A model generated the notes under the pieces. That model was given only the letters and a program-made list of their open reading frames with translations. It made no database searches and was not told the DNA's origin. Shown here one piece after another: positions 1 to 7,027 of a stretch of 59,255 bases of DNA. Origin of the DNA: CAYNFQ01 sp964396715 (GTDB lineage Bacteria; Patescibacteriota; Microgenomatia; Daviesbacterales; UBA10151). A program made the position numbers and the translations under genes. The stretch lies in the NCBI GenBank assembly GCA_964396715.1, contig CAYNFQ010000004.1, positions 1-59,255 of the forward strand, in the 5' to 3' direction. How positions within the stretch are numbered: position 1 is the stretch's first letter; each line of letters begins with the position of its first letter.

Positions 1-6
1 AAAAAG

Positions 7-144
7 ATGAAAAAAATTAAAAAAATTCCTTGGTCAGAGTCGATATGGTTTCTTGATCTTGACGATACCCTCATTGATACGGCAGGTGCAACAATATCTG
101 CCTCAGAAGGAAAATTATCGGATGTCGCCAACTTTTTAACTTAA
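7..144 (+). pseudogene. N-terminal fragment of a HAD-like hydrolase
   Basis: A 45-codon reading frame opens with a HAD-superfamily motif I (WFLDLDDTLIDT, where the first Asp is the usual nucleophile) and stops soon after. A complete HAD enzyme needs over 150 more residues with motifs II-IV, none of which follow. The frame ends exactly where the convergent transposase gene ends, so the gene was probably cut by that element. The window edge hides anything upstream. HAD identity rests on one motif, but it is a characteristic one. Confidence 0.5.
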
Positions 145-836
145 TCTTGCTCTAATGTCTGATCTTCAATTACGGAAAAATCACCCTTTTCTTCTACAAA
201 AGCTTTATATGTAAGTTTAGGGCTGGTTTTGGGAAAAAAGCTTAAGATTTCTTCCGGATGCACCCATTCCGTTTTTCGTTTGCCCAAATATTCAGGATAA
301 GAAGATGGTTGTTCGTAGGCATGCAAGGCGTCGCCTTTTGTGCCTGAATGGATATAGGCTTGTCTGTGGATATACTTGGATAAGTAGATAAATTGCTCAT
401 CAGTCTCGATATTAACTGCTTTATATACACCTTGATACAAAGCGCCTACTCTTTTGTATTTTTTATTAAAATACATAGTGTATCTTGTACCTAATGAATT
501 CATAAATTTATCAATAGATAAAGCATTTTTCTGCTTAATAAAAAAATGAAAATGGTTTGGCATTAAACAATAAGCTAAAAGAGTTATCTCACCATAGAAA
601 TTGTTTAAATGTAAAATTTTTAATATACGATCTCTTTCTTTGTAAGAAATGGAATAATCTGTTAATTTTTCTGATAAAGCTTTATTATTTCTAAAAGATA
701 GATATTCCTTTAAATATGAAAGGAAGACTGCATAATCTTGTTGATCTTGGAAAATTATTCTTTTTTCAACACCACGATTATAAATGTGGTAATAACTATC
801 TTCTGAATATTGTTTAATTGAATTTTTTGCGGGCAT
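141..836 (-). CDS. REP-associated Y1 (HUH) transposase, IS200-like
   Basis: A 231-residue single-strand transposase of the Y1 family, predicted to nick and join DNA at hairpin ends. Seen: the opening YHIYNRGVEKRIIF block, the HUH metal-binding motif in CLMPNHFHFF (around residue 95), and a Tyr-containing helix near LSKYIHRQ. These match the REP-associated (RAYT-like) branch rather than the shorter classical IS200 TnpA. It is convergent with a HAD fragment and overlaps its stop codon. A palindromic segment inside the gene (GTKGDALHA) resembles the repeat just upstream of its start. Its relative at 6253-6927 has obvious flanking hairpins; here only one side is clear. Confidence 0.85.
   Translation of the reverse strand: MPAKNSIKQYSEDSYYHIYNRGVEKRIIFQDQQDYAVFLSYLKEYLSFRNNKALSEKLTDYSISYKERDRILKILHLNNFYGEITLLAYCLMPNHFHFFIKQKNALSIDKFMNSLGTRYTMYFNKKYKRVGALYQGVYKAVNIETDEQFIYLSKYIHRQAYIHSGTKGDALHAYEQPSSYPEYLGKRKTEWVHPEEILSFFPKTSPKLTYKAFVEEKGDFSVIEDQTLEQD
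323..343. repeat. Short palindromic repeat inside the transposase gene
   Basis: A 21-bp copy with the perfect core AAGGCGTCGCCTT. A second copy lies at 869-889 with a single base change (20 of 21 identical). Here it is translated in frame as part of GTKGDALHA. Confidence 0.55.
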
Positions 837-866
837 AACTTCAGACTACCATAGTTTGATTACCCA

Positions 867-891
867 CGCAAGGCGTCACCTTTTGTGCGTA
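867..891. repeat. REP-like hairpin upstream of the transposase
   Basis: Contains the second copy of the 21-bp repeat found at 323-343. ACGCA/TGCGT outer arms and an AGG/CCT inner pair could form an imperfect hairpin at the 5' side of the transposase gene, where RAYT target structures usually lie. Confidence 0.4.
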
Positions 892-932
892 GAAGTTGAT
901 TAGGCGGTTCGTATAGCGTATCATTAGCTGTG

Positions 933-2033
933 ATGAAAATTTTAATTACTGGAGCTCATTTTACCCCTGCAATTGCAGTTATTGAAGAGCTTAAAAAATT
1001 TAAAGGTGTGGAAATTATATATGTGGGAAGAAAAACCACCATGGAGGGTGACCAAACTCAATCCCAAGAATCGATCATCCTGCCAGAGACGGGGGTGAAA
1101 TTTATTTCGATCATCACAGGAAGATGGCAGAGAGTTTTTACCCCTTATACCATCCCCTCGCTTTTAAAAATCCCGATAGGTTTTATTCAATCTTTTTGGA
1201 TTATTTTATCTGAAAAACCGGATGTGATTTTATCGTTTGGGGGGTATGTGAGCGTTCCGGTGGTTTTTGCCGGGTGGCTTTTTTCAATTCCGGTTATTAT
1301 ACATGAACCAGCTCTTTTGATGGGTCTGGCAAATAAAATTTGCAGCCCTTTGGCAAATAAGATCGCTTTATCCTTCAAGAATCAAAATGTCTTAGATGGA
1401 AAGATAATTGCAACAGGTAATCCTCTAAGGGATGAAATTTTACATCCTAGCGGGGACATTGATTTAAGTTACAAAGAAATTTTTCAAGAGGCTAAAAAAT
1501 CTAACCTGCCTACTATTTTGATTACGGGGGGAAACCAGGGTTCTCATATAATAAATCTTGCAATTGAGCATTCTTTAGATAAAATTTTGAAAATTGCCTG
1601 TGTGATTCATGTGACAGGGGAAAGTAAGTTTCATGATTTTGAAAGACTGCAGAAAAAACAGCACAATCGCTACTTGGTGAAAAAATGGATTGGAAAGGAA
1701 TGGGGCATCGTATTATCCAAGGCGGATTTGGCTATTTCCCGGGCAGGGATTAATACTCTGACAGAATTTGCTTTTTTTAGAATACCTGCTTTGGTTATTC
1801 CGATTCCATATCTCTACGGTGATGAGCAAAACAAAAATGCCCGGTATTTTGAAAAATTGGGCTTGGTAAAAATTTTACCTCAATCCAAATTATCGGAGGC
1901 TCTTATGAAAAATGTCAAAATTATGCTCAATAATATAAATTCTTTAAAGAAAGAGGCAGAAAGGGCTCAAAAATTTATTATCCCTGACGCTGCAAAAAGG
2001 CTTGCTTTGGAAACTGTCCTGTTGGTTAAATAA
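933..2033 (+). CDS. murG: UDP-GlcNAc:lipid I N-acetylglucosaminyltransferase
   Basis: Adds GlcNAc to lipid I to make lipid II at the inner membrane face. The 366-residue protein has the two-domain GT-B pattern. The N-terminal loop is TGAHFTPA (TGGH..PA in most MurG), ILSFGGYVSVPVVFAG and the following IIHEP are around residues 100-126, and a C-domain loop ITGGNQGS is near residue 198. The gene starts the murG-ftsQ-ftsA-ftsZ run. I chose ATG 933; a GTG at 930 would add one residue. No Shine-Dalgarno sequence is visible. The Gly-to-Ala change in the first glycine loop is unusual but conservative. Confidence 0.9.
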   Translation: MKILITGAHFTPAIAVIEELKKFKGVEIIYVGRKTTMEGDQTQSQESIILPETGVKFISIITGRWQRVFTPYTIPSLLKIPIGFIQSFWIILSEKPDVILSFGGYVSVPVVFAGWLFSIPVIIHEPALLMGLANKICSPLANKIALSFKNQNVLDGKIIATGNPLRDEILHPSGDIDLSYKEIFQEAKKSNLPTILITGGNQGSHIINLAIEHSLDKILKIACVIHVTGESKFHDFERLQKKQHNRYLVKKWIGKEWGIVLSKADLAISRAGINTLTEFAFFRIPALVIPIPYLYGDEQNKNARYFEKLGLVKILPQSKLSEALMKNVKIMLNNINSLKKEAERAQKFIIPDAAKRLALETVLLVK

Positions 2034-2038
2034 AGATC

Positions 2039-2044
2039 TATAAT
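2039..2044 (+). promoter_or_regulatory. -10 element of a predicted leaderless promoter for the ftsQ-like gene
   Basis: A perfect TATAAT ends 6 bases before ATG 2051, just after the murG stop codon. Transcription would begin at or next to the start codon. Confidence 0.5.
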
Positions 2045-2050
2045 AGCTGT

Positions 2051-2860
2051 ATGATTTGGAAATTAAAAAAAAGAGCTAATGTAAAATCCAATCGTAGCAA
2101 ATACAGTTTGTTTTCTAAAAAGATATTAACTGCCTCTTTTATCCTAATTTTGGCAACAGGGTTTTTTCTAAACTATTTTGGAATTTTTACCGTTAAAACA
2201 GTTAATATTAAAATAGAAAAAATTGATTGTGCAGACGAAAAAAGTATCAAAGATTCGCTGGCATTATCAGGGAAAAATTTCTTTTTGATAAATGCCAAAT
2301 TTTTGGAGGAGAATTTAAAGCGGCAATTCATTTGTATAAAAAAAGTTTCTCTGGCAAAGTATATTCCGGATCACGTCGGCTTAACAGTTTTTGGAAGAGA
2401 TCCATACGCTGTTTTAATCAATCTGAGACTAAAAGAGGCAACTGGGTCTGCCACTCCTTCTGCTGATGATTTTGACTTAGGAGAGAAGTTTTTAGTTGAC
2501 GAAGAAGGGGTAATTTTTTCCAAAAATGCTCCTGATGCACACCTTCCCAAAATCTATTTTTCCCATCAGGAACTCTCTTTAGGCAAAAAGCTACAGGGGG
2601 AAATTTTGAGGGATGCTTTAATGATTATAAATAAACTTAAAGGTTTTGGCATAGAAATAGGAAATGTGAGCGTTTTAGAGAACAAGGTTTTAATTGTATA
2701 TTCCACCCCTAAAATAATTTTTAAGCTTTTGGATAATCTTGATATTCAACTTGCATCTTTACAATTGATCCTAGAGAAAGCTAAAATAGAGTCAAACAAC
2801 TTGGAGTTTATCGATTTAAGGTTTGATAAACCCATTGTCAGATTTGCCCCGAAAAAATAG
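2051..2860 (+). CDS. ftsQ: FtsQ/DivIB-like cell division protein
   Basis: A 269-residue bitopic protein: a basic cytoplasmic tail, one membrane segment around residues 27-47 (ILTASFILILATGFFL), then an extracytoplasmic POTRA-like region (FTVKTVNIKIEKI...) and a beta-rich tail. In characterised bacteria FtsQ links early and late divisome proteins. The sequence is divergent, so the call leans on topology and on its place between murG and ftsA, 3 bp before ftsA. A short Gly/Ser/Thr/Pro stretch near residue 132 looks like a loop insertion. Confidence 0.75.
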   Translation: MIWKLKKRANVKSNRSKYSLFSKKILTASFILILATGFFLNYFGIFTVKTVNIKIEKIDCADEKSIKDSLALSGKNFFLINAKFLEENLKRQFICIKKVSLAKYIPDHVGLTVFGRDPYAVLINLRLKEATGSATPSADDFDLGEKFLVDEEGVIFSKNAPDAHLPKIYFSHQELSLGKKLQGEILRDALMIINKLKGFGIEIGNVSVLENKVLIVYSTPKIIFKLLDNLDIQLASLQLILEKAKIESNNLEFIDLRFDKPIVRFAPKK

Positions 2861-2863
2861 CTT

Positions 2864-4153
2864 ATGGCTAAGGATAAAATAATTTGCGGAATAGACGTTG
2901 GCTCATCAAAGATTGCCACACTGATTGCGTCAATGGATGAAAATGGAAAAATAAATCTGATCGGGGTTTCTGCTACATTATCAAAAGGGATCAGAAAAAA
3001 CCAGGTGGTGGATATTGATGAGGCGGTGAGGGCCATCACAGAGTCGGTTGAGGCCTCAGAAAGAATGGCCGGTTATTCAATCTCATCTGCTTTTGTTTCC
3101 TCAGGGGGGCCGCAAATTGAAAGCATTAACCAGCATGCGGTGGTGGCAGTCTCAGAACCGGAAGGTGAAATTAGAGAAAGTGATATTCAAAGGGTCAATG
3201 ATGCGGCCAGGGCAATTCCGTTGCCTTCTTCAAGGGAAATACTGCATGTTATCCCCAGGACATTTACGGTAGATGGCCAGGAAGGAATTAAGGACCCGAT
3301 TGGCATGACGGGTGTCAGGCTGGAGACGGAAACACATATTATCACCGGTGCCACAACTTCACTCCGGAATTTAGTCAAATGCGTATCCGAGGTTGGCATT
3401 GATGTGACCGAGCTGGTTTTTTCCGGTATTGCCTCATCCATTGCTGTTTTAACTGATACCGAAAAAGAATTAGGGGTGGTTTTGGTTGATATTGGCGGGG
3501 AGACAACAGATGTGGTGATTTTTGTGGACGGATCTGTTGCTTACTCATCCGTTATCCCGATAGGCGCGCGCCACATCACCTCTGATATGGCAGTGGGACT
3601 GCGGATTTCTTTGGAATCTGCTGAAAAAATCAAGTTATCCTTGGGCCAGTTACAAAAGACTCCTGCAGTTGCAGACGAAAAAGAAGAGGAGAAAGCTCAA
3701 ACAGGCAAAAAAGAGGAGATTATCAATGTTATGGCGTTGGGTATTGACGAGGATATTCAAAAAGTATCCAGGAAAGCGGTGGTGGATGGGATTATCAGGC
3801 CAAGACTGCAGGAAATATTTAAATATGTAGCCCGCGAGATCAAAAAAAGCGGGTTCGGGACCCAAATCCCCTCAGGTTTGGTAATTTGCGGAGGAGGGGC
3901 GCAGACTGTCGGAGTTATGGAGCAGGCAAAATACGTGATTGGTTTTCCGGCGAGGATTGGTCAAATAGAAGGTTTGGCAGGACTCATTGAGGAAATTGAA
4001 TCACCTGCCTTTTCCACTGCTGCAGGTTTGATTCTTTATGGAGCAACACAGGGTTCCTCAGGTGAAATTCGTATTCCGGTTTTATCAGGCAGCCTGCCTT
4101 TGAGGAATATGGTTCAAAAAGGGATAGCTTTGGTAAAATCATTTCTGCCATAA
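2864..4153 (+). CDS. ftsA: Cell division protein FtsA
   Basis: An actin-like ATPase that tethers FtsZ to the membrane. Seen: phosphate-1 loop GIDVGSSKIATLIA at residues 9-22, phosphate-2 VVLVDIGGETTDVVIF around 206-220, adenosine motif LVICGGGAQTVG near 340, and a C-terminal amphipathic helix (MVQKGIALVKSFL) that would bind membrane. 429 residues is normal. An acidic, Lys-rich insert (DEKEEEKAQTGKKEE) lies near residue 270. Followed by ftsZ after 87 bp. Confidence 0.96.
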   Translation: MAKDKIICGIDVGSSKIATLIASMDENGKINLIGVSATLSKGIRKNQVVDIDEAVRAITESVEASERMAGYSISSAFVSSGGPQIESINQHAVVAVSEPEGEIRESDIQRVNDAARAIPLPSSREILHVIPRTFTVDGQEGIKDPIGMTGVRLETETHIITGATTSLRNLVKCVSEVGIDVTELVFSGIASSIAVLTDTEKELGVVLVDIGGETTDVVIFVDGSVAYSSVIPIGARHITSDMAVGLRISLESAEKIKLSLGQLQKTPAVADEKEEEKAQTGKKEEIINVMALGIDEDIQKVSRKAVVDGIIRPRLQEIFKYVAREIKKSGFGTQIPSGLVICGGGAQTVGVMEQAKYVIGFPARIGQIEGLAGLIEEIESPAFSTAAGLILYGATQGSSGEIRIPVLSGSLPLRNMVQKGIALVKSFLP

Positions 4154-4194
4154 GCTGGGGTCTTGATATTGCTGATAAGTTTCTGTTATATTCT

Positions 4195-4230
4195 GAGCGA
4201 AGCCAAGTCAGACTGGGCGAAGCGAAGAAG
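4195..4230. repeat. GCGAAGC-type dispersed repeat before ftsZ
   Basis: The ftsA-ftsZ spacer holds two GAGCGAAGC/GGCGAAGC units about 20 bases apart, GC-richer than the flanks. The same motif family recurs at 14975-15039 and 45333-45509. It may alter the ftsZ leader. Confidence 0.35.
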
Positions 4231-4240
4231 GTAAGTTATT

Positions 4241-5398
4241 ATGCTTGTTAAACCTGATGTTCAAAGATTTGCCAAGATTAAAGTAGTAGGTTTGGGCGGT
4301 GGCGGTTCCAACTCCTTAAACTCCATGATTTCCCTGCAACAAATCCAGGGTGTGGAATTTGTGGCGGTGAATACCGATGCGCAGGCCCTAATGAGTAATC
4401 AGTCCCCGACAAAAGTGCAGATCGGAGAGAGCATCACCCGCGGACTGGGTTCTGGTGGAGATCCTGAGGTGGGAAGACAAGCTGCGGAAGAGTCAACCCA
4501 AAAGCTGGAAGATGTTTTGCAGGATGCGGATATGGTTTTTTTAACAGCTGGCATGGGCGGAGGGACCGGCACAGGTTCCATACCTACTGTTGCCCAAATT
4601 GCCAAAAATATGGGCGCCTTAACTGTGGCGGTTGTCACTAAGCCGTTTGCTTTTGAAGGCACCAGGCGGATGGTTGTGGCCGAGGAGGGAGTAGAGAAGT
4701 TAAAAGATAAGGTTGATGCCTTAATTATTATTCCAAATCAAAGACTTTTGGAAACAGTTGAAAAAAACATGACCCTTTTTGAAGCTTTTAAACTGGCTGA
4801 TTCTGTTTTGGGCCAGGGGGTTCAGGGCATTTCCGATTTGATTACCATGCCGGGGCTTATCAATGTTGATTTTGCTGATGTTAAAACTATCATGTCTTCT
4901 GCCGGTTCTGCTTTAATGGGAATAGGTATGGCTGGAGGGGAAAACAGAGCAGCAGCGGCTGCCAGGATGGCAATTGCTTCTCCCCTTTTGGAGGTTTCCA
5001 TAGAGGGTGCCAAAGGAGTGCTTTTTAATATAGTCGGAGGTCCGGATCTTTCTATGACAGAGGTGAACGAGGCAGCCCAGATTATTGCCCAGGCTGCGGA
5101 CCCTGATGCCAACATCATTTTTGGAGCCACCATTAAAGAAGATCAGCTGGATCAGGTTAAAATCTCGGTTATAGCCACCGGCTTTGATGAGACCAGAAGG
5201 AGGCTGAGGGAATATATTGGGACAGGTATAGGTTCAGCATCTTTGCAAAACCAGGCAACCGCCTGGGGTGATGAGGCAGCAGAAGAAACCCCCGCACCCC
5301 AAACAGCCTCGGCAGAAACAGTGAAAGAGGCTCAGGCCAGGCAAAGCGAGGATGATGAAGATTTGGAAATCCCGGCATTTCTGCGGTCTAATCGTTAA
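4241..5398 (+). CDS. ftsZ: Cell division GTPase FtsZ
   Basis: A tubulin-like GTPase that forms the division ring. The 385-residue protein has the nucleotide-binding loop VVGLGGGGSNSLNSM (15-29), the tubulin signature GGGTGTG at 106-112, NTDAQAL, and a T7-loop region with NVDFADVKTIM. A disordered Ala/Glu linker precedes the C-terminal peptide DLEIPAFLR, the usual FtsA-docking motif. It ends the division gene run. Confidence 0.98.
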   Translation: MLVKPDVQRFAKIKVVGLGGGGSNSLNSMISLQQIQGVEFVAVNTDAQALMSNQSPTKVQIGESITRGLGSGGDPEVGRQAAEESTQKLEDVLQDADMVFLTAGMGGGTGTGSIPTVAQIAKNMGALTVAVVTKPFAFEGTRRMVVAEEGVEKLKDKVDALIIIPNQRLLETVEKNMTLFEAFKLADSVLGQGVQGISDLITMPGLINVDFADVKTIMSSAGSALMGIGMAGGENRAAAAARMAIASPLLEVSIEGAKGVLFNIVGGPDLSMTEVNEAAQIIAQAADPDANIIFGATIKEDQLDQVKISVIATGFDETRRRLREYIGTGIGSASLQNQATAWGDEAAEETPAPQTASAETVKEAQARQSEDDEDLEIPAFLRSNR

Positions 5399-5435
5399 CA
5401 AGGTATAATATGTTCACAAGTTAGAATATAAAACT

Positions 5436-6209
5436 ATGACAGAAAGAAAAAGACTAGAAATTCCACAATCTACACTGGACCAAGAGTTAGCAAGTGAAGC
5501 ATTTCACAATTCATTTGGTGAATATGAGAAAGTCATAAAAGAACTAGGTATAGTTCAAACTATATTAGTTGGTGATAAGCTTGGATTGCGTACCTCCTAT
5601 GTGTGGAATGTGTTATCTCAAGATTTTTCCCCAGAGGGAATGGGAGGTTCTATGTTTGCTCAATTAGACGAAGGAGCAACAAGAGTTATAAAAGAAACCC
5701 ATGATTATCAACCTGTCCGAATAGCTAATGTCTTACCTTCACGATTAGCTCAATTAAGTAGATTATATGAGGAGGCTGGCTTTACACTTGAATTATTCCA
5801 AATTGCCAATCAGGGAGTAGAAACAACATCGACGCCTCATCATATTGAAGCTGAGGATTCTGGTCTTGATGTACTCATTGGTGTTGAGTCCTATCATCAA
5901 AGATTGCAGCAGGCTCAAGAGATAGCAAGGCAGGCACGAATTGTATGGGGAGAAGGCTTCGAAGAAACGTTTAGACTTGATATCTTTGATGAAATGAGAG
6001 ATAGAGCAGCTGGAGTAATGCTAAAAGATATTACCCTTGCGAGAAATGCTGTAATTGAGGGAGGTTTTGCGAGGGGACTTGAACTACTAGCGGAACCATG
6101 GCGAGTACTCAGCGAGATTACAGGAGACCCGTATAACCCTCATCTTGATATAATAACTGTACTAGATGTGACTGGAGCTATAGAAGCAGGAGTCCTTAAA
6201 CTGTATTAA
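5436..6209 (+). CDS. Hypothetical protein, mostly helical
   Basis: 257 residues with no family I recognise. It is soluble-looking, rich in Glu, Ala and Leu, without signal peptide or membrane segment. Tandem helices are suggested by regular hydrophobic spacing (residues 20-50, 95-125, 145-210). Two AT-rich -10 candidates precede it (TATAAT 5404-5409 and TATAAA 5427-5432). It sits between ftsZ and a REP-flanked transposase and may be cargo or simply a local gene. Codon use looks less GC-rich than ftsZ. Confidence 0.6.
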   Translation: MTERKRLEIPQSTLDQELASEAFHNSFGEYEKVIKELGIVQTILVGDKLGLRTSYVWNVLSQDFSPEGMGGSMFAQLDEGATRVIKETHDYQPVRIANVLPSRLAQLSRLYEEAGFTLELFQIANQGVETTSTPHHIEAEDSGLDVLIGVESYHQRLQQAQEIARQARIVWGEGFEETFRLDIFDEMRDRAAGVMLKDITLARNAVIEGGFARGLELLAEPWRVLSEITGDPYNPHLDIITVLDVTGAIEAGVLKLY

Positions 6210-6216
6210 CAACCAA

Positions 6217-6984
6217 CCCACACCAGGTGTGTGCTAGGTAGACACATAAGGACTATTCCAGTAAAAGGTGTTTAATTCTGTCTAATTTTCTTTGGTAATC
6301 AATCTGATCTTTGGTGAATTCTATAAACTTATCTTTAGTGGCAAAGAAACTCAGTATTTCATCTGTACTTATAATATTTGAGGTTTGTTTACCTATATAA
6401 ATAGGATAGGATGACCACTGGTAATTTGATAGCTCTTCTATATCCTTTAAAATAAATGCAGTTACAGGATTCAGATGAATGTAACGGGCTACATGTAATA
6501 GTTGCTCGTCTGTTAATATTCTGACTGCTTTAAACATGGACTGAAACAATGAGCCAGTTCGTTCAGTTCTAGTATTAAAATATTTTGCATAACTGTTTTG
6601 AAATATACGCATAAATTTGGTTATACCATGATCTCTAATTTCCTTGATCAAAAAATGTACATGATTAGGCATAAAGCAGAAAGCTAAGATTTGCACAAGT
6701 TTTTGATCCTCTTTATTTAAATTTTCTATTATTTCATTTTTAAGTGCGATAGGGAGACGAGAAAAGTGGGAAAATCTTACAGGAGGGTTTAAATTATTAT
6801 AGTATGACAATACTTCAAATCCCCTTTGATAATATGTATCCGATGGGAATATAGGTTGACGAGCAACACTTCTATTAAAAATATGATAAATCTCACCATT
6901 AACTAAAGGGGTTTTTCGGTAAGGCATATCTACAGATTATATCTAATTACCGTATGTGTCAAGCTACGACACACCTGGTGTGGG
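6217..6984 (-). mobile_element. REP-flanked transposase element with inverted hairpin ends
   Basis: The transposase gene at 6253-6927 is bracketed by 32-bp inverted ends at 6217-6248 and 6953-6984. Each end starts with the palindromic CCCACACCAGGTGTGT block (16 of 16 identical between ends) and finishes with GACACATA. Only the 8-bp middle differs. This is the layout expected of a RAYT transposase with its REP hairpins on both sides, here in a compact 768-bp unit. Confidence 0.8.
6253..6927 (-). CDS. REP-associated Y1 (HUH) transposase
   Basis: A 224-residue Y1 transposase related to the one at 141-836. Seen: IYHIFNRSVARQPIF at the N-terminus, the HUH pair in FCFMPNHVHFLIKE, GSLFQSMFKAVRI, and the helix VARYIHLNPV whose Tyr is the likely nucleophile. 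It would cleave single-stranded DNA at the ACACCAGGTGTGT hairpins that flank it. Length and motifs are intact, so it could be active. Confidence 0.9.
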   Translation of the reverse strand: MPYRKTPLVNGEIYHIFNRSVARQPIFPSDTYYQRGFEVLSYYNNLNPPVRFSHFSRLPIALKNEIIENLNKEDQKLVQILAFCFMPNHVHFLIKEIRDHGITKFMRIFQNSYAKYFNTRTERTGSLFQSMFKAVRILTDEQLLHVARYIHLNPVTAFILKDIEELSNYQWSSYPIYIGKQTSNIISTDEILSFFATKDKFIEFTKDQIDYQRKLDRIKHLLLE

Positions 6985-7011
6985 TGACGGCTAGCCTATA
7001 TGAGAAGATTC

Positions 7012-7020
7012 TGCTAAAAT
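7012..7020 (+). promoter_or_regulatory. Extended -10 of a predicted leaderless ileS promoter
   Basis: TGcTAAAAT ends 7 bases before the ileS ATG at 7028. No Shine-Dalgarno sequence lies between. Confidence 0.5.
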
Positions 7021-7027
7021 CTTTATT

